This document shows positions 25,654 to 34,891 of a stretch of 64,000 nucleotides of DNA, piece after piece. The stretch spans positions 1 to 64,000 of the forward strand of contig NTMA01000058.1 in assembly GCA_002917075.1 (NCBI GenBank), in the 5' to 3' direction. Under the pieces are notes generated by a model. It had not been told where the DNA came from, did no database searches, and saw only the letters and a list, made by a program, of their open reading frames with translations. Source of the DNA: Hawksworthiomyces lignivorus (lineage: Eukaryota; Ascomycota; Sordariomycetes; Ophiostomatales; Ophiostomataceae). The position numbers and the translations under genes are program-made. Each line of letters opens with the position of its first letter. Position 1 is the stretch's first letter.

Positions 25654-26626
25654 TTATTTGCTCGCGTCGCTGGGGTACTTCTCTCCCTGATCCCACTGCT
25701 CAAGAGGTTAGTACAAGATAACTCGCTGTGTGGGTTCTGGGTGACGAAGCCAAAGAGAAAAGAAGGGAGACAAAATAAACACCAAAATCTACGTACGTGT
25801 TCGGCAATGCATCCGCCTTCCCAGCGGTACCGGTCGACTATCTCACCGAAATCGGCTGACTTGTAGTTGAGCCAGCCTGTGTTGCCCTTAAAAGTAGTCC
25901 GCAGCACGGTGATGCTCTGCGAGGCCCAGATCGGGCTGAGGATGCTCCACGCAGAGTCAGCGCCGTTCCTGGCCGCCGGATTATGATTCTGTTATTTTTT
26001 TCGATGGCAAATTAGCATGAGGGGACGCGAAGGCAGCAAACGAAAAGAAAATAGACAAGAGAGAAGCAGTTGTCCAGGAACGGAGGGGAGGGGGGGGAAT
26101 GTACAATGTAGCCCTCGGTGATGTACGTAAAAGCCTCGGTGATGTTCTTAGTCTCCAGGAACGCGTGCGCGAAGGCGTCGAAGCGCGCCTTGGTGGTCGC
26201 CTCGTCCGGCGCCGGATTGGCGGGCACGCATGGCGGCGGCTGTATGAGCGCAGAAGCAGCTTGTTTGGAGGCGGTCGCGGCAGTTGTGAACCCGCCCCGA
26301 CGGACGCGGCGATGTCGCCGGGAGCGGCCGCTGCCGTGGCCGATCGGCGCCTTGTCGGCCTGGCCGATCTTGCTGGCCTTGCCGTTTTTGTGGGGCACGA
26401 CCTTGATGCGCGGCGGCTGCAGGCGGTAGGGCGGACCGTCGCCGTAGGTGCGCTGGTAAGGGTAGTTGTAAAAGTAGCGCTGGTGCTCCTTCGGCTCTTT
26501 GTGGGAGTGGTGCTGCTTCTCCGGGTGGGATGGGCTCTTGTGCACGTCGGCGGCGGCAGATGGGCCGCGCAGCGGCGATGCGCTGGCGGTCGCCACCAGG
26601 AGAGCAAGAACCGCAGAAGGACGCAT
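25654..26626 (-). CDS. Secreted SnoaL/NTF2-like protein, 3 exons
   Basis: Exons are 26626-26105, 25988-25797 and 25695-25654. Both introns are phase 0 (donors GTACAT and GTACGT; acceptors AACAG and GCAG, the second preceded by a TACTAAC branch), giving 251 residues. An N-terminal signal peptide (MRPSAVLALLVATASAS) is followed by about 120 residues that are His-, Lys- and Arg-rich, including RSRRHRRVRRG. The C-terminal part, from about residue 145, matches the SnoaL-like fold: ARFDAFAHAFLETKNI, EGYINHNPAARNG, and the terminal FGEIVDRYRWEGGCIAEHWDQ, where the I-x-EHWD element is characteristic. SnoaL-like proteins are cyclases, isomerases or binding proteins; the reaction here is unknown. The basic pre-domain is unusual, and cleavage at the dibasic sites is possible. 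Confidence 0.87.
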
Positions 26627-27371
26627 TGTAAGACCGGGAAGAAAGAAGGCGAGGCGAGAGCCAAAATGTCCTCACCTGTCGCGCATTCAAAGGCCCGGGA
26701 TGAGGGTATACAATAAAGACCCGATACCGAGAGAGGGATTTACTTGCTCGCAGTGAACCAGGAAATAGGAATAATGAAAGGGGCGAGGCCTCCTCAGCGT
26801 CATATGGAAACATTTAGACTTCATCAGTCTTGTGGGAAACGGGCGGCGGCTTCCCCCCTATCCGTCCGATGGAGGAACCGCACGTTGCGCGCCATATTCC
26901 TAGAAACATATCAAGGCATAGACGATTGCGCACACGGAGAATAAATTAGATATAGTAGGATGATATGCAAATATATTTAAAGTGGGTGTGTGGTCGTGTA
27001 AATTAGCCTGTCCCATATCTTGGAATATCTGCCGGGTTTTTGCAGCCTGTGTCCCGTTCTTGGTTCTCTTTATTTCTCTTTCTCCCGGTCTGGGCAATCA
27101 TGAACACGCGCGTTCATTTATTAAACGATGAAATGCTTCGCGAGTTGTATATTCTGCAGTGTGCTTGCTTCCCATGTCACAAAAATAGCATAGTATAGAT
27201 CAAATCAGCAGTGTGCTGGTCATGCAAATGACGTGTAACAATTTTTTGTGACAGAGTACCATGCTTCAATATGGAAAAACCAACATAGTTGGGTATCGAA
27301 AACAAAAGCAAAAAAATAACGATAAAGGAACGTAATAAAACAAAATTTATACATCCAAATCACTAGCCAGA
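26627..27371. other. Promoter of SnoaL-like gene / 3' flank of kinesin
   Basis: A 745-bp gap between two minus-strand genes. It should contain the 5' region of the SnoaL-like gene and the kinesin 3' UTR. No additional coding sequence is supported. Confidence 0.55.
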
Positions 27372-30320
27372 TTAGAATAGATCGTCGTCGTCGACGGCCA
27401 CGTCCCATTTTCTTGGTGACAATTTGCGCATCTTCTTGGGGCTCCCGTTGCTCGCTACGGACTTGACAGATGCACCGCTCTGCCGGCCACTGGGCCGGCC
27501 CATGATAGCTGCTGTCATGGCGGTGTCATCTTCGCTGATCCGCATATTCTCCAGCTTTCGCCGGATGCTGTCATTGGCCTTGTCTAGGGACTTGTCACCA
27601 GCGGGTCTCTCCGCGCCGCTGCGGCTGACAGAGGCCGGCGTCGAAGCTGCAGACGAAGCAGTTGGTAGGTCCTCGCGCTCCCGAAGCGGCTTGCGCTTGA
27701 CCGGCGACCGGGCCGTCAGCTCTCGCTTGAGGACCATGATTTCTCGACGGAGCCGCTCGTTCTCCTCTTCGAGATTCTCTACCAACACATTTTCCTTGTC
27801 TTCGTGATCGCAGCAGTCGCCGCCTTCATCTTCATCTACGGCTGTGCTTTGGAAGCGCTCTAGAACATCCACCTTGCGGTCCCAGTGCTCTTCGTTTCTC
27901 TCTTTCTCTACTTCGAGACTGGCCTTCCACCGGGCCATCTCCAGATCCAACCGCTGCTCAAACTCGGCAGCGCAGTCTTCGCGGATCTCCTGCTCCAACT
28001 CCAACATCCGATCAGTCATCGAGAGGAGGTGAGACTCGGCCTCCAGCCGCTTCTCAGACTCTTGCTCGAGAGACACACGTAAGTAGTCGATCTCTTCTGA
28101 CATGCGCGCAATCTCTAGAGCCGCAATCTCCATAGTAATACGGTCTTCTGAAGAGGCATTGCTGCATGGTGAAAAGGTCCTGGCGTGATGGGACCCAGCG
28201 TTGGCCGTGCTCCCTGGAGGAAAAAATGGTCGGTGGTGGTGGACCACGTGACTCTTATTAGTGTTGTTGCTGCTTGCGGTGCTGATTGTGGACAAAGGAG
28301 GGGACGAGCTGAGCGGCCCTTGTTCTAAGCCCTGCTGGGTGGTTCCGAGAATTGTCTGCGTGATGGACGGAATGCGAGGTACTGTGATCTCGCGAGCCAA
28401 GGCGCTGTATCGCAGAATCTGCGATGTAGCGTTGAAGTCGCCGTGCGGGTCGGCGGTGACAATCATCACAGCCCTCTGCGGGTTTCGGCGGATGGACTGG
28501 CCGAGCTGAGATGAGCTAGCCATTGAAGCGGACGGGAATGAGTTGGAGAAGAGCAGCTCCGTCAGTTTGCACTGTCGGAAGGGCACAACGTTCGGCTGTT
28601 GTCTGTGTTAGCAAATTAACCTATCATAGCACGGAGCAATTTTTTTATTGCTTACCTTGCTTGAGTTGCCGGCATCACTCTGCATCTGTAGGCACTGGCC
28701 CAAGTACATAAGACTCTCGTTGATCTTGCCGGCTTCAGCCAGCGTTGCCCCAGCAGTCTTCGCATCTCGAGCTCTCTCGCTGCCAGCGAGGTCTACAATC
28801 GTCAAGACATTGCCACCCCACGTCTGCCCATGGCGGCGGTTGTGTGATCGTTTCTTCACTTCTATGCTGACAAAGCCGTGGCTACGCGAGCTCACGCTGT
28901 TGCTGCCGGTTCCGGCGACACGGCGCTCGTGCAGACCAGCCTCGAGAACCATCAGAGCTTGATTCAGGTTGCTGCAGATGATCTTCCGCAGACCGGCGAC
29001 GACTTTGCGATCTGGCGACATTTCGGTACTCTTGAACAAGAGAGGGCGCCGACGATACTCTTTTGTCGCGGCAGACTTAATTGGCGGCGTGAGAAGATCA
29101 AAAATACGATCATTGTAGACTTCATACATGGAGATGAGCACAGAATATTGTGCGTTAGGATCGCTCTCCACATTGACGCTGCTGACATCGGGCACCTGTG
29201 GGAAGGCAGATGGCCGGTTCAGGAGGCGCCGCGGTGTTGGAGGGGGAGGTGCGTTTGGTGTGGAATATTCGCCCTTTGAAATAACTATGTTAGCATGTAC
29301 GTCCTTCTTCTGGAGAATTGATGCCACCGTAGAAGCCATAAAATTCCGGCTGACAGTCGGTGCTTTGGCGCCAGCGAGTCTAGACGATATCCCCCTGCCA
29401 CTTCGAGTACTATTTCTACAAGTGCGCGTCTTGGGTGGTGCGGACGACTCTGCATAGCCTCTGCGGCGAGCAACCTGGAAACTTTCCAGGCTGTTTTGCG
29501 ATTCTGGCGGTCCACTGGGACTCGTAGGGAACATTCCTGGCATTGGCAGCTCACTGAGACTGCTGTTGCTGGTTCGTGCCCGGTCATGTTCTGGACATTT
29601 GGGCAAAGAAGGCGAGGAAAAGACACTGTCACGATGAGAGGGGATCCGTACAATCATTGGGGTGGGTGCGCGTGAGCTGTAGCGAGATGCACCTGGCGCA
29701 TCAGAATACACAGAGTCGAGGAAAGTGGGAGCCGAGTAGATGGTCGCCTCTGATGCATCCGACGCAATGATGGAGGCTTCGAGTGATGATGAATTCGAAC
29801 AATCGGCAATGTTTTCGCCGATCGAGCGGAAGAGGACGTCAAGGGTGAGCTGGGTCAGGCCACGCTGCGAGCGCGAGCCAAGAATGGTGTGCGACTGTTA
29901 TGGGGCATTAGCATCTCGAGCTTCCTTTCTATATCTCTCGGATGTGTCTAGCAGACGCCTCTGCTGTACCTTTCCAGAGCCGGTGACACCAAGCGTGGCT
30001 AACAGTGCATCGGTTCCCTCATTGCTATTCGGAGCAAGAACGCCTTCGACCAGCGGCACAACACCCGTAGAGTGAAAGACATCAAGCTGCGTGGCATCCT
30101 CTTCAAAGACTTGAGTGAAACAGAACTTCTCGATTGCCCGCCGCCGGTCATTTGGAGGATTCAGGCGGATATGCGTCGGTGATGTGGAAGGCGCATCGGT
30201 TGCTGGAGGCTCAACATCGAGAAAGCGGTCTGCAGCACTCGCGCCAGCTTGTGGGGGACGCAGGCGAAGATAGACCTGGAAGAGGCTGTTGGGTTTCGCA
30301 GATGATGGAAGAGAGTCCAT
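27372..30320 (-). CDS. Kinesin-6-like motor protein, 3 exons
   Basis: Exons are 30320-29970, 29894-28656 and 28595-27372. Both introns are phase 0 (donors GTACAG and GTAAGC; acceptors AACAG; branches GCTAAT and GCTAAC), giving 937 residues. The N-terminal motor domain starts FQVYLRLRPP. P-loop GVTGSGKSHT spans the first intron (Lys117). Further motor marks are YEVYNDRIFDLL (about 374-385), switch I NSVSSRSH (about 449-456), switch II VDLAGSE (about 484-490), then NESLMYLGQCL, VVPFRQCKLTELLF and LRYSALAREI. Coiled coils follow at about 680-785 and 796-825, then a basic Ser/Pro-rich tail. The phrase after switch II and the large insertion between P-loop and YEVYND fit the kinesin-6 (KIF20/KIF23/Klp9) group, which works on the anaphase spindle midzone. 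The subfamily is an inference. Confidence 0.92.
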
Positions 30321-30872
30321 CGTGGCTGTTGATGGAAGAGGGAAGAAGGTAAAAGAGGATGTCTTTCTTGACGATATTGATATATAAATAACGAGCGGTA
30401 GTGGTTAAAGAAAGAGATGATAAAGGGAAAATATATTGATTATCGATGTATTTTTACAAAACTGCGAGTATATGTATAAGATGCATCTCTGGTAAAGATG
30501 TCGCGGATGCAATACACGGAGAACCAAAACAGCCGTCGTTGCGCACGGAGGCTATGAAGCTGTGGACCCGGAGAACGTGGGCCTTGGATACATATTTACT
30601 CTTCCCCAATTAGGAACGAGACTGCTCACCGGGCAACAAGAAATTTACGATAAGATAATAAGGTCCCACAAAAAAGTTCAATCGATAATTTTTTTTTTTA
30701 GACTTTCCGTTCCTTCCTCGACTTGCAAGGGGAACCAGTCAAAAAACAGGGCAACCCCGCATTCGCAGCTACTTGTACTAGTGCAGTTAAATGGTGTGAG
30801 GCATAAGTTGCATTAGTTAGTTGATTGGCTAAAATTTATTCTGTTTGCTACCTATTTACAGGGCTATGGGAC
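30321..30872. other. Kinesin promoter side, no gene
   Basis: AT-rich DNA upstream of the kinesin start, ending where the left inverted repeat of the captured-gene unit begins. No coding sequence is supported. Confidence 0.55.
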
Positions 30873-30947
30873 CACGTGACTCTCATGATGTTAGCGTAGT
30901 AGTGGAGTATGCATTGCTTGATTGATTCTGGGCGTAATATCTGGCCT
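30873..30947 (+). repeat. Left inverted repeat arm
   Basis: Its inner 52 bases match the reverse complement of the right arm at about 47 positions, including an uninterrupted 19-base block (GCATTGCTTGATTGATTCT) and a 13-base block (TAATATCTGGCCT). The outer third is less conserved. Confidence 0.85.
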
Positions 30948-31256
30948 CTACACTGACAAGTGCTACTACCGGAAGATTTGTAGATCCTTACGGCAGTACT
31001 AGCAACATTTGACCAGAAAAAAAAATCGAAAACGCGAAGACGAAAAAAACTCTATTTAGTTCATCGAACGTTCATCGTAAGCGAGAACAGGAGAAAGGGA
31101 CCGGGATGGAACAAGAGCTTTCAAGAAGTTGCCTCTACGACAGGACTAGGCAGTATTCCCGTGACTGTTCCATGATGGGAAAGTACGATGTTCTGACTCA
31201 CGAGTAAGACATCAGAAATCCATTCTGGACATTTCTAGCAATAGAATATCTACGCC

Positions 31257-32171
31257 ATGCTGTTCATCGGCCTGACCGGGTCTATTGCCACGGGCAAGTC
31301 GACCGTCTCGGCTCTGCTCTCGGCCTCGCCCTTACGACTTGACCGTCATCGACGCCGACAAGCTGGTGCGGTAGGTTATGGAGCCGAACACGCCGGGCTA
31401 CTGTAAAATCGTGGCTTACTTTGGGCCAACTACGCCGGACCTGCTGCAAGAGGCCAAGCCCGGCGAGGAGCCCTGCCGCGGCCGGCCGGCCGCTCAACCG
31501 CGCGGCGCTGGGCCGGCGCGTGTTCGGCGACGATCCGGCGCGCCGCGGCGACCGCGCCATGCTCAACGGCATCGTGCACCCTGCCGTGCGCGCCGCCATG
31601 TACCGCCAGATGCTGCGCACAGCTACGCCGCCGGCAGCTGGGCTGTCGTGCTTGACGTGCCCCTGCTCTTCGAGAGCAGCCTCAACGTGCTCTGCGGTAC
31701 CCGTCCTCGTCGTCGCCGTCACCGATCCCCAGGTCCAGATGGGCCGCCTACGTGCCCGCGACACCCACCTGTCTGCCGAGGACGCCGCCAACCGTGTGCA
31801 CAGCCAGGGCGACGTCCGCGACAAGGCCCGGCGCTGCATGGCGCGCAACGCGGGCGGGCGCGGCAGTACCAGCTCCAGCAGCAACGGCCCTACGAAGACG
31901 GACGGAATCGTGCTCCGGAATGACGGCGACCGCGAAGACCTCGCCCGCTAGGTCGCCGTCGCCATAGAGTACATCCGCCGCGCTAGCCCTCCCTGGTGGC
32001 ACAACATGCTGGTCGTGTGTCCGCCGCTGGGGCTGGCCGTCGCCCGCATGGACGTACTGGCACAACCTGCAAATCAACCAGCGGTGGGCGGCCGAGGAGG
32101 CAGAGCGGAAGGCGAACCTCTGTGTTGGAGAGTGCATAGGCCTGTCGATTTCGGCCAATCAGGTTAAATGA
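31257..32171 (+). pseudogene. Dephospho-CoA kinase (CAB5/CoaE-type) pseudogene
   Basis: The ATG at 31257 opens with the P-loop GLTGSIATGKSTVSALL of dephospho-CoA kinase, which phosphorylates dephospho-CoA in the last step of CoA synthesis. Matching segments then continue in other frames: VIDADKLVR, then an in-frame TAG at 31372, then PNTPGY and YFGPTTPDLL; GRPLNRAALGRRVFGD and LNGIVHPAVR; WAVVLDVPLLFESSLNVLCG; RLRARDTHLSAEDAANRV and GDVRDKARRC; a second TAG at 31949; and the C-terminal PPLGLAVA plus WTYWHNLQINQRWAAEEAER. I count at least five frameshifts and two nonsense codons, so it cannot make the enzyme. All parts of a full-length fungal protein remain, including its hydrophobic tail, and no introns are seen. 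It lies entirely between the inverted repeats. An intact copy presumably exists elsewhere. Sequencing error is unlikely to explain this many lesions. Confidence 0.88.
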
Positions 32172-32229
32172 TTATTGGAGCCTGAGGCAACAACTGCGGT
32201 ATAGTTAAATAGTAAAGCAATTATCCGTA

Positions 32230-32306
32230 GGCCAGATATTACGCTTAGAATCAATCAAGCAATGCCTTCTCCACTACTGCGCTGACACTCTGATGTTATC
32301 ACGTGA
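32230..32306 (-). repeat. Right inverted repeat arm
   Basis: The reverse complement of the left arm, beginning directly after the short AT-rich 3' flank of the pseudogene. The differences from the left arm include several transitions. Confidence 0.85.
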
Positions 32307-34891
32307 TATACATGCACCAGAGAAGAATGCGCTTGGTTCTCTGTAGCCCGGTGAGTCCTTGACTCCTTCGCTGCAAAATGAGTCAATTGGAGGGAGAAAG
32401 AGAAGTGTTGGTTCCGGAATATGGCGGACCTTTTTGGCCGGAGGTCGTGCAGCTCTCCCTCTATCACGAGCAAAGGGACTGGCAGGGACGTCACTTGACT
32501 CTCCGAATCTTTTGGCTCTTTTCGTCGCTGTAGCCTGACTCCTAAATACTACCAGGGTAGCGAGCGTAGCTTTTCGTGTCGGGTATGATTGCTGCTGTTT
32601 TACCCACTTATGCCGAAGAGCGGCGATGGAGAAGTACGACAACAGCCAACAGCATCATCATTGATGCACCTCGATTCCATCATAATTGCGGAGACAAGGA
32701 CAAGTTTTGCTTGTTTGTTTTGAGTGGAGAATGTCTAGCTTCTTTTTATGTTGCTGATCCGTTGGATCGCGCGCCCAGTGCTGCTTCCTACATATTATCA
32801 CGCTGGCAGCTTTCTTTACCGCTTAGCTTGGCATATCTCGCTGTCGATTTTGAGACCGTGGCTCCAGTTTTGGAAGCGAGCAAGTCGATATTATCCTACG
32901 TCTTATTGGGGGGTCCTTGCGGTGTGCCTCGGGTCCTACAAACGATGAATACGTCCAATTTACGGCATACACTCGGAGATCAGACACGGCAGAGCGACCT
33001 GAGTGGCGCTCTTGGGGCGCCAAAGTCACGGATGAGTCAGGCCATTCGCTAGTTTCTTCTGCCTGCTCAAAACTTCCAGAAACAAAATAGTGTGAATGGA
33101 GAGAAGAAAAAGTCCTCTCCGCGAGTAGCGCAGAGGTTGGCGAGCAACCGAGAAATGGCCAGTCCAAACCGAAAATAACCATAATAGTTAAAACCAAACA
33201 ATGCTTCGGCACACGCACGTCTCATGTTCTGCATTTCAATCAAAAATACTCTTGCTCGGCGGGCCGTTGCGAGAGGCCACGACAAACAAGATGTTGCTTG
33301 CGCGAATCGAAGAGCGAAATGGCGGTGAGCCTCGCTCTGTCTGGCTGCTGCTGCGGCTTTGCTGTCTGGCTTGCTTCTCGCTCGTCTCAAGGGGAAGGGG
33401 ACCCGCAGTTACAACGCAGCGGGAAGAATCCGTGCCAGCGACGCCCAGCAGCCAATGGCGAGATAACCAAAGTATTGTGCGCTCCAGACTCCGTACATAT
33501 GTAACTGTGCGCGGCGTAGAAACACATCATATCTGGTGGGTTCTTTTTTACGGGGAAAATACAGAAAGCGGGTGCATGTGTTTAATTACAGGCTGCATAT
33601 GCGGCGAGAACAGACGAGTACGCAAACGGAGCAATGCTGTGCGCCTCTAATCCTTGAAGAGTATTGCTCCGTACAGAGAGGTCTTGGAATGCATGCAGAG
33701 GAAGAATCCTCCTCACTGCCCAATGTAATGCTTCACTTTCAAGAGTTCTTACTGATGTAAGATGGTGATACTATCTCACCACGAAGAAACAAAATCTTTT
33801 TCTTGCGTGTTTGGAACTGCAGTCATGTTTCTGCGAGCAAAGAGAGGGCGCTGTTTGCTAGTTGATCCGTTTCGCCCTAAGCACTTTAGCGTCCACTGTA
33901 GTCTAGTCCCCTCACTGCGTCCAGTTGAGCCAAAAATGACCAAAGAAAGAAAAAAAAAAAGGCAGAAAAAAAAAAAGCGGGACGCCTCAAAAATAAAATA
34001 TCTGTACCGCCATCCCGTCGATTTGTCGTCTCTTTTCCCTTCCCCTTCTCTTCTTCTTCTCTTCCTTGTCAACCAGACACAGGACCACCCAACCAACCCC
34101 AAAATAGACAACGAAGTCGACCTACCATTTCAGAGCACCAGAATCCATATACCGAACCCTGTCGAGAATTTCCCAAGATGTACACGGCCGTCGCTGAGCT
34201 GTAAACGCCCACTGTGGGACATGGCCGTTCTCTTCTCTGTCGAAAGAAAGAGAACGGCCGTGTCTCTCAGTCCAGCAGCCTCAACGAGCAGTCCTCAAGC
34301 TAAGATCTTTGCCAATTCTTCCATCTCGACAGAGTTTACCAATTCCAGGCCTTGTCGCTGTCCTGGGTCGTGGTCGAATCGTCTTTTTCTCTCTTCGAAT
34401 CGTTGCACTCCCGAGACAGAACCTTTTTTGTCCTCCTCGCGATACAAAGCCCCGACTCTGAATACAACCAAACGCTTCAAAAGACCGTTTCCTATCTTTT
34501 TTTATTCTCTCTATTTTTCTTGACTTTTTACTCAAGAAACATCAGAAGAATTCCTGGTTGGGCACACCTTTTTTATTCTTCTCTCCCTTCGATCTTGTGG
34601 TTTCCATCCGTATTCCGCCCTTTTCCTCGAATCCGAAATCACACACCAAGACGAAGCTGGTCCTCTAGACGACTTCGAAGTCGCACTCTATCTCATCTTT
34701 CATATCTCTATAAACGAGAGCTGATAGATCAAACACTGTCTAAATTTGATGGTGCTCTTGTCGCTCAGTAGCGACTCTCAAACCAACATATCGTAAAATC
34801 GCATATTTTCTGCGACGTCTTACACCGCCAAATTTTGTGGCAAAATAAATAAATCTCAATAATCCAACGAAACATATTCGGCCTTTGCATT
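32307..34891. other. Intergenic, long 5' flank of CRF1/IFH1-like gene
   Basis: No convincing gene. The open frame 33762-34523 (+) crosses A-rich and pyrimidine-rich tracts and reads as low-complexity 5' flank. A perfect 12-bp-arm hairpin lies at 34223-34259. Confidence 0.5.
34223..34259. promoter_or_regulatory. Perfect inverted repeat / potential hairpin in 5' flank
   Basis: GGCCGTTCTCTT (34223-34234) and AAGAGAACGGCC (34248-34259) are exact reverse complements separated by 13 bases. They lie about 630 bp upstream of the ATG at 34892. The structure could be a binding-site dyad or a 5' UTR stem. The role is unknown. Confidence 0.5.

Larger units (their letters stand above)
30873..32306. mobile_element. 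Inverted-repeat-bounded, non-autonomous element-like unit with captured host gene
   Basis: Two arms of about 75 bp, at 30873-30947 and 32230-32306, face each other in inverted orientation and enclose 1.28 kb. Nearly all of the interior is a decayed dephospho-CoA kinase gene plus what looks like its own 5' flank. No transposase is encoded, so if the unit is mobile it is non-autonomous (a Pack-type TIR element). The palindromic heptamer CACGTGA lies at both outer edges in both orientations, so it can be read either as the end of each arm or as a 7-bp target-site duplication. Classification as a transposon is inference; the inverted repeat itself is directly visible. Confidence 0.6.

Noticed and set aside
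28241..28255. 15-base match between the kinesin coding region and the left edge of the inverted-repeat unit (30869-30883)
   Set aside because: A 15-base match is within what chance gives in 64 kb; it sits in a coding exon and does not extend.
33762..34523. 253-codon open frame (+) upstream of the CRF1/IFH1-like gene
   Set aside because: Runs through poly-A and pyrimidine tracts and has low-complexity composition; more likely promoter/5' UTR.
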